From NCBI GenBank assembly GCA_040752275.1, contig JBFMFH010000002.1:62001-126000 (forward strand): 64,000 nucleotides of DNA. The letters are read 5' to 3'. The notes under the pieces are model-generated. The model worked only from the letters and a program-made list of their open reading frames with translations. It made no database searches and was not told where the DNA came from. Positions 59,758-64,000 of this stretch are shown here, piece by piece. Both the position numbers and the translations under genes were made by a program. Source of the DNA: JBFMFH01 sp040752275. GTDB lineage: Bacteria > Acidobacteriota > Vicinamibacteria > Vicinamibacterales > JAKQTR01. Numbering within the stretch: position 1 is the first letter of the stretch; each line of letters begins with the position of its first letter.

Positions 59758-59778
59758 GGGGACCGGGGGGCGGGGACC
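59758..59778. repeat. G-rich heptamer units upstream of the CDGSH gene
   Basis: GGGGACC, GGGGGGC, GGGGACC: three seven-base units in tandem just after the rho stop codon. A related set follows the CDGSH gene (60050-60077). Long G runs could also form quadruplex-type structure. Confidence 0.6.
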
Positions 59779-59803
59779 ACGGACTGTCCGAGTGGAGATC
59801 ACG

Positions 59804-60028
59804 ATGGCCAAGATCACGGTCAGACAGAACGGGTCGCTGCTGGTGGACGGCGACGACGTGACGGTGGTGGACTGGACTGGCGCGGAGTACCCGGTGCCGA
59901 AGCGGCCGTTCTCGCTGTGCCGCTGCGGCGCGTCAGGCCGCAAGCCGTTCTGCGACGGGTCGCACAATCGCATCGGCTTCCAGGCGGCCGAGGCCGCCGC
60001 GCCCTCCACGACCGACCAGAAGGCGTAG
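59804..60028 (+). CDS. CDGSH iron-sulfur domain protein
   Basis: 74 aa. The [2Fe-2S] cluster motif C39-x-C41-x2-S-x3-P-x-C50-D-G-x-H54 (CRCGASGRKPFCDGSH) is exact, giving the 3-Cys/1-His ligation of the mitoNEET group. MAKITVRQNGSLLVDGDDV is the small N-terminal strand part. Proposed roles include electron or cluster transfer. ATG 59804 with GGAG six bases upstream. G-rich heptamer tracts border it on both sides. Confidence 0.92.
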   Translation: MAKITVRQNGSLLVDGDDVTVVDWTGAEYPVPKRPFSLCRCGASGRKPFCDGSHNRIGFQAAEAAAPSTTDQKA

Positions 60029-60343
60029 GCCGGGCGGGATGATCCTCGTTGGGACCGGGGACCAGGGGCCGGGGCTGGATTCCGGGCGCCGCCTCTTCCT
60101 CGGCCCCACGAACGGTACCCTGGGACATGCCGAGGGATTCGGCCCCGGAATGACGGTTCTCCGAGGATCCCGGACGAGCCCCGCCGCGGCCTGCGGCCGG
60201 AGTAGACGGGCTGGTGATCCCGAGCGGGTGGCGCCGGACGGGCGCCCGCCGCGGCGGAAGGCCCCCAGCCGTGGTCACGTTTTTGGGCCTGAGCAGCGGT
60301 GGGCTGTCCGGCGACAGGACCCGCGAGGGGAGGATCACAGACG
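60029..60343. other. Intergenic stretch between CDGSH and sulfatase genes
   Basis: About 315 bases, very G/C-rich. It begins with the heptamer units at 60050-60077. I found no reading frame with protein-like composition, no tRNA and no riboswitch core I could recognise. It ends in the ribosome site GGGGAGGATC of the sulfatase gene. Confidence 0.45.
60050..60077. repeat. G-rich heptamer units downstream of the CDGSH gene
   Basis: TGGGACC, GGGGACC, AGGGGCC, GGGGCTG: four degenerate seven-base units, resembling the tract at 59758-59778. Confidence 0.6.
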
Positions 60344-62416
60344 ATGGCCATCCCGATGGGCCGCAGGGAGATCGCACGCTCGCGGCAGCGCCCGTCGCGC
60401 CTCGTTACGGCGGCGCTCGGCTTGGCTGGTGTCGCGGCCGCATGCGGAGGCACCCAGCCTCCCGCGTCATCGTCGAAGGTCGAGCCGCACCCGTCGATCC
60501 TGCTCGTCACCCTCGACACGACCCGTGCGGATGCCATCGGGCCGGACGCCGCGGGTGTGGAGACCCCTGCGTTCAACGCGCTGGTCGCGCGCGGCCGCCG
60601 CTTCATCCAGGCCTACGCCACCGTTCCCGAGACGCTTCCCTCGCACGCGTCGATCCTGACCGGGCTCTACCCGGCGGGCCACCTCGTCCACGAGAATGGC
60701 CGGTTCCTCGACCAGGCCGTTCCACTGCTCGCCGAACGGCTGAAGCAGATCGGCTACCGTACGGGGGCATTCGTCTCCTCATTCTCTCTGTCGCGGCGCT
60801 TCGGCCTGGCGCGCGGGTTCGATGTGTACGACGATGAGCAGCCTGTCGCCGGTCTCGAACGCACCGCGCGAGACACAACGGACCGCGCCATCGCGTTCCT
60901 GGCCCACGGCGGAGATGCACCACTGCTCCTGTGGGTCCACTACTTCGAGCCGCACGCCCCATACGAGCCCCCGGAGCCGTTCCGATCCCGATACGCGGCC
61001 ATGCCCTACCTGGGCGAGGTGGCCGCGATGGACGAGGAGCTCGGCCGGCTCGTGAAGGCCTTCGAAGGGCGATCGGCGGGGCCGACGGCGATGGCGGTCG
61101 TGGGCGATCACGGCGAAGGGTTGGGCGATCACGGCGAGTTGCAGCACGGGGTGCTGCTATATCAGTCGACGATGCATGTGCCGCTGGTACTGGTGGGACC
61201 TGGCATGCCGGCGGAAGTGGTCGATGAGCCGGTCAGCACACGCCGCGTATTCCACACACTGGCTGACTGGGCCGGGCTCGGCTCGGATCTCAGTCTGCGC
61301 GGGGCAGCAGAGCCGGTGGTGCTGGGCGAGGCCATGAAGCCGTTCCTGGAGTACGGGTGGCAGCCGCAAGTCATGGGTGTAGTGGGAACGAAGAAGGCGA
61401 TCGTCGCGGGCCGCACCGAAGTCTACGACGTCCTGGCCGACCCTGCGGAGCGCGGAGATCTCGGATCCGCGACGGCGCTTCCAGCCGCCCTGAGGACCGC
61501 CCTGGACGACTACCCCGTGCCCTCGCCGGAATCCGCCCGGGCACCCGAGGCGCTAACACCCGAGGCGCGGCAGAAGCTGGCCAGCCTCGGCTACGTCAGC
61601 AGCACGGCGGTGCCAGCTGTCCGCCGGGACGCACCGCGCCCCGTGGACATGGCGCATCTCTTCGACGTGATCGAGCAGGCCTCGACTCTGTTCGTACAGG
61701 GGCAGTACGCGAGGGCCCTCCCGCTGCTCGAGCGGATCCTGCGCCAGGACCGCTACAACCTCGATGCGGCGCTACGCCTCGCCACCGCGCACTCGATGCT
61801 GGGCCGCGATACCGAGGCGCGGGCGGCGTTTCAGCGGGCGGCCGAGATCGCGCCGCGCTCGCCGGACGTGCGGGTCTACCTGGCGCTGCACTACGCCAGA
61901 GGGAGGGACTGGCCGCAGGCCGAGCCCATGCTCGAGCAGGTCCTCGCGGAGATGCCCGAGCGGCTGCCGGCCCTCGAGGCCCTCGCCTCGATCCGAGAGC
62001 GTCAGGGACGGACTGCCGAGGCGGTCGACCTGTGGCTGCGCGTGTACGCGCTGCGCGCGGCCGGGCCAGCCGATCTCGTGCGAGTGGGCGAATTGGCAAT
62101 GGAGGCCGGGCGGACCGATGTCGCCATCTCCTCGTTCGAGCGCGCGCGCATCACGCAGGGGTCCTCGTTCCGGCACGACCTCGAGCTGGGCGTACTCTAT
62201 CTGGCGGCCCGGCGGTTCGTGGACGCGCGCGAGGCACTCGATCGCGTGCCGGCGTCACACCCCGCCTATCCGATGGCCCTGTTCAAACGGGCCCAGGTGA
62301 GCGTGCTCCTCAACGAGCCAGACCGCGCCCGGCGGATCGCTCTGGCCCGCGAGCGCGCGGACGCCACGACGCGGGCGCTGATTGCGAGGGAACGGCTGTT
62401 CATCGGTGTCAAGTGA
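60344..62416 (+). CDS. Sulfatase-family lipoprotein with C-terminal TPR domain
   Basis: 690 aa. Signal peptide with lipobox-like VAAAC (Cys34), then an alkaline-phosphatase-superfamily sulfatase fold: LVTLDTTRADAIG (metal Asp57), PETLPSHASILTGLYP with Thr97 where arylsulfatases have Cys/Ser, HYFEPHAPYEPP, and VGDHGEGLGDHGE (metal Asp/His). Residues about 455-690 are TPR repeats (ALPLLERILRQDRYNLDAAL, ARAAFQRAAEIAPRSPDV and others). Thr at the nucleophile position recalls phosphoglycerol transferases (LtaS-type), so it may transfer or hydrolyse phosphate or sulfate esters at the surface. Substrate unknown. Good GGAGGATC site before ATG 60344. Confidence 0.85.
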   Translation: MAIPMGRREIARSRQRPSRLVTAALGLAGVAAACGGTQPPASSSKVEPHPSILLVTLDTTRADAIGPDAAGVETPAFNALVARGRRFIQAYATVPETLPSHASILTGLYPAGHLVHENGRFLDQAVPLLAERLKQIGYRTGAFVSSFSLSRRFGLARGFDVYDDEQPVAGLERTARDTTDRAIAFLAHGGDAPLLLWVHYFEPHAPYEPPEPFRSRYAAMPYLGEVAAMDEELGRLVKAFEGRSAGPTAMAVVGDHGEGLGDHGELQHGVLLYQSTMHVPLVLVGPGMPAEVVDEPVSTRRVFHTLADWAGLGSDLSLRGAAEPVVLGEAMKPFLEYGWQPQVMGVVGTKKAIVAGRTEVYDVLADPAERGDLGSATALPAALRTALDDYPVPSPESARAPEALTPEARQKLASLGYVSSTAVPAVRRDAPRPVDMAHLFDVIEQASTLFVQGQYARALPLLERILRQDRYNLDAALRLATAHSMLGRDTEARAAFQRAAEIAPRSPDVRVYLALHYARGRDWPQAEPMLEQVLAEMPERLPALEALASIRERQGRTAEAVDLWLRVYALRAAGPADLVRVGELAMEAGRTDVAISSFERARITQGSSFRHDLELGVLYLAARRFVDAREALDRVPASHPAYPMALFKRAQVSVLLNEPDRARRIALARERADATTRALIARERLFIGVK

Positions 62417-62427
62417 CCTGAGTCTGT

Positions 62428-62490
<63 letters not shown>

Positions 62491-62521
62491 GAAGGAGTCC
62501 TGACCTCCGTCGGGAAGCGAA

Positions 62522-62554
62522 CCGGGCCCGGCCGCGCGATACGACCGGGCCCGG
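62522..62554. terminator. GC-rich hairpin between the sulfatase and TonB-receptor genes
   Basis: Two copies of the self-complementary CCGGGCCCGG (62522-62531 and 62545-62554) can pair with each other as a 10-bp stem with a 13-base loop, or each fold alone. It lies 24 bases beyond the receptor stop codon, between converging genes. No U tract, so terminator function is probable but not certain. Confidence 0.5.
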
Positions 62555-62578
62555 GCTCTGCAACCGCTCGGGCCGGGC

Positions 62579-64000
62579 CTACTGTCCGACCTGTAGGCGG
62601 AACGAGACTTGGATACGCCGCGGGCTCAGGTAGCTCCGCGGCTGACCGAACGTCGAGCTGTGCATGGCCGGGTTGTAGTTGTAACCCGTCTGCGTGTTGG
62701 TCACGTTGTAGAGATCAACGACGACCTGTGCCCGGTGGCGTTGTGCGAAAGGCAGGTTCTGGGTATAGCTGAGATCCCACTGGAACCAGGCCGGGGTCCT
62801 GCGCGATCCCGCAGGCTCCGCGTACCGGTTCGTTTCGCTTGTGCTGGTCGTCAATGCGCGATAGGGCTCGTAGTTCCACGCCTCCCACGGCTGGCCAGAC
62901 TGGGCCAGGATGAACGTGCCGACGCTCGCGTTCCACCGCAGCAGGTAGTACCCGTAGAGCTTCAGGCTGTGCGGGCGGTCGCCGCGCAGCGTGCCCTCCT
63001 TGAAATCCCAGAGTTGGCGGCCGGCGCCATCGGCGATGTTCGATGAGCCGATGAAGATGTTCGCGTCGTTGCCCGTCGTGGAGTTGTCCTGGTCGAAGTT
63101 GCCGTAGTAGCGGCTCCAGGTGTACGACCCACGCACGAATGACTTGGAAGTTCGCCACTCGGATTCCATCGTGACTTCGTGGTACCGAGTGAACGCGCCG
63201 TCCAGTTCGGCGATGACGTAGGTCGACCCGCTGCCGATCTGCGCGCGCATCGCATCCAGATTGGGGATGTAGAGCTCCTTCGGGATCGGCGTGTTGTCCG
63301 GGCCGATCGTGTCCGGCGGCGCGAAGGCGACCCTCGCGTTGTTGTTCGTATCCTCCCAGAAGTGGCTGCCGCGGCGGTACCGGAAGTACACGCGCGCGGT
63401 CCAGGTGGGGTTGAACTGCTTGGACGTGCCGAGAAGGAACTCGTCAATCCGACGCGGCGTCATGTCCGGCACGAACAGCTTGCCCGAGGACGAGGCGACG
63501 GGCGCATTGCCGTAGAGGATGCCGTTCTGGTCGAAGTACGCATTGATCGTGGTGGCCGAATTGCGTGCCCACGACGCGGCACGGGGCAGGGAGCTCGCTG
63601 CCGGGTTGTAGCGGGCGAAGCTCGCGTAAACGGTGTCCTGGCCGTTGTAGGCCCAGGTCGCGCCGACGCGGGGCTGTACCATCTTGCCGAAACCGGTCTG
63701 GTACATCTTGTACTTCGTGCCTTTCGACAGCACATAGCCCGACAGGGCGGACGAGTCCTCCTTCAGGTCCTGGCCGTACAGCGTGTCGTTGCTCAACAGC
63801 AACCCGAGGTTGAATGACCAATCCTTCCAGGCGATCGTGTCATTGATTTCGATGCTCTTCGACCTGTACTCGGAGTGGATCACGGGCACCAAGCCTATCG
63901 TCTGCTGCTGGAACGCGGTGTAGTAGTACGCCGGCTGGCCCGGCAGCCCGATGCTGGCGAATCGGCCCCCGGCGACCGCAATCGTGCCCCAGCCGTTCGA
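62579..64000 (-). CDS. TonB-dependent receptor (Oar-like), C-terminal part
   Basis: At least 473 codons, open past the window end, so the N-terminus, plug domain and any carboxypeptidase-like domain are not seen. The sequence is alternating beta-strand with many aromatic girdle residues (WKDWSFNLGLLLSNDTLYGQ, ARVYFRYRRGSHFWEDTN, FVRGSYTWSRYYGNFDQDN, KLYGYYLLRWNASVGTF), the pattern of an outer-membrane beta barrel, and ends SPRRIQVSFRLQVGQ like Oar-type receptors of Acidobacteriota. It would import a large nutrient using TonB energy; the ligand is unknown. It converges with the sulfatase-TPR gene, which may process a surface glycan. Confidence 0.85.
   Translation of the reverse strand, partial: SNGWGTIAVAGGRFASIGLPGQPAYYYTAFQQQTIGLVPVIHSEYRSKSIEINDTIAWKDWSFNLGLLLSNDTLYGQDLKEDSSALSGYVLSKGTKYKMYQTGFGKMVQPRVGATWAYNGQDTVYASFARYNPAASSLPRAASWARNSATTINAYFDQNGILYGNAPVASSSGKLFVPDMTPRRIDEFLLGTSKQFNPTWTARVYFRYRRGSHFWEDTNNNARVAFAPPDTIGPDNTPIPKELYIPNLDAMRAQIGSGSTYVIAELDGAFTRYHEVTMESEWRTSKSFVRGSYTWSRYYGNFDQDNSTTGNDANIFIGSSNIADGAGRQLWDFKEGTLRGDRPHSLKLYGYYLLRWNASVGTFILAQSGQPWEAWNYEPYRALTTSTSETNRYAEPAGSRRTPAWFQWDLSYTQNLPFAQRHRAQVVVDLYNVTNTQTGYNYNPAMHSSTFGQPRSYLSPRRIQVSFRLQVGQ

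Noticed and set aside
60029..60343. Possible riboswitch before the sulfatase gene
   Set aside because: I compared it mentally with cobalamin, c-di-GMP and ydaO-type cores and found no matching conserved segments; a covariance-model search would be decisive.

Overview
The window is dense, high-GC bacterial chromosome (about two thirds G+C by eye) with housekeeping genes in long, tightly overlapping operons. Gram-negative markers (BamD lipoprotein, a TonB-dependent outer-membrane receptor, a periplasmic AMIN/Amidase_3 protein) stand beside RNase J, a SpoIVB-like S55 peptidase, several ECF sigma/anti-sigma pairs, a sulfatase-TPR lipoprotein and intergenic heptamer repeats. This fits Acidobacteriota, most likely a Vicinamibacteria-type organism. 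That assignment is inference from gene content; no rRNA or other marker search was possible.

Positions 1-2505 differ from the rest. They have lower GC and foreign codon use, a truncated HicB-like antitoxin at the window edge, a tyrosine-recombinase pseudogene with an in-frame stop, and a dUTPase/dCTP-deaminase-fold protein with a coiled coil and C-terminal membrane segments. The stretch ends at the 3' end of a tRNA-Gly(CCC), a classic island attachment position, so it reads as a decayed integrative element. The membrane nucleotide-fold protein is the best candidate for an undescribed, perhaps defensive, function.

2.6-5.8 kb: GDP-mannose-type sugar-nucleotide genes (nucleotidyltransferase, phosphomannomutase) and pgsA. 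13.7-5.8 kb (minus): a nine-gene run aroC-def-fmt-rsmB-PASTA protein-rpe-ybgC-epimerase-bamD. It recalls the widespread def-fmt-rsmB-stp-pknB-rsgA-rpe cluster, but a kinase-less PASTA protein takes the PknB place. 13.8-24.4 kb: a very large sigma-54 activator, a TPR membrane protein, an ECF sigma factor with a ZAS anti-sigma factor that ends in a TonB-C-like domain, and an S55 peptidase/beta-propeller pair.

24.5-34.8 kb is an aromatic amino-acid supra-operon: fused aroD-aroE, complete unfused trpE-G-D-C-F-B-A, feedback-type aroF and tyrA. A short Trp-codon reading frame and a perfect hairpin precede trpE. 34.8-37.8 kb: a JAMM metallopeptidase, a second ECF sigma factor, and two membrane proteins (one bactofilin-like). 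37.9-39.5 kb: leucyl aminopeptidase.

48.8-39.5 kb (minus): lexA-DUF3467-nth-zincin-rsmA, followed by rnj-ftsK-amidase-small membrane protein, linking DNA damage response, RNA processing, chromosome segregation and cell separation. 49.0-57.7 kb (plus): a third ECF sigma/anti-sigma/Spy-like operon, recG, rsmD-coaD, aminotransferase and ATP-dependent pckA. 57.7-64 kb: CoA-binding protein, rho with a structured leader, a CDGSH iron-sulfur protein, a sulfatase-TPR lipoprotein, and the C-terminal part of a TonB-dependent receptor that runs off the window. Tandem heptamer repeats recur in the intergenic spaces of 37-63 kb.
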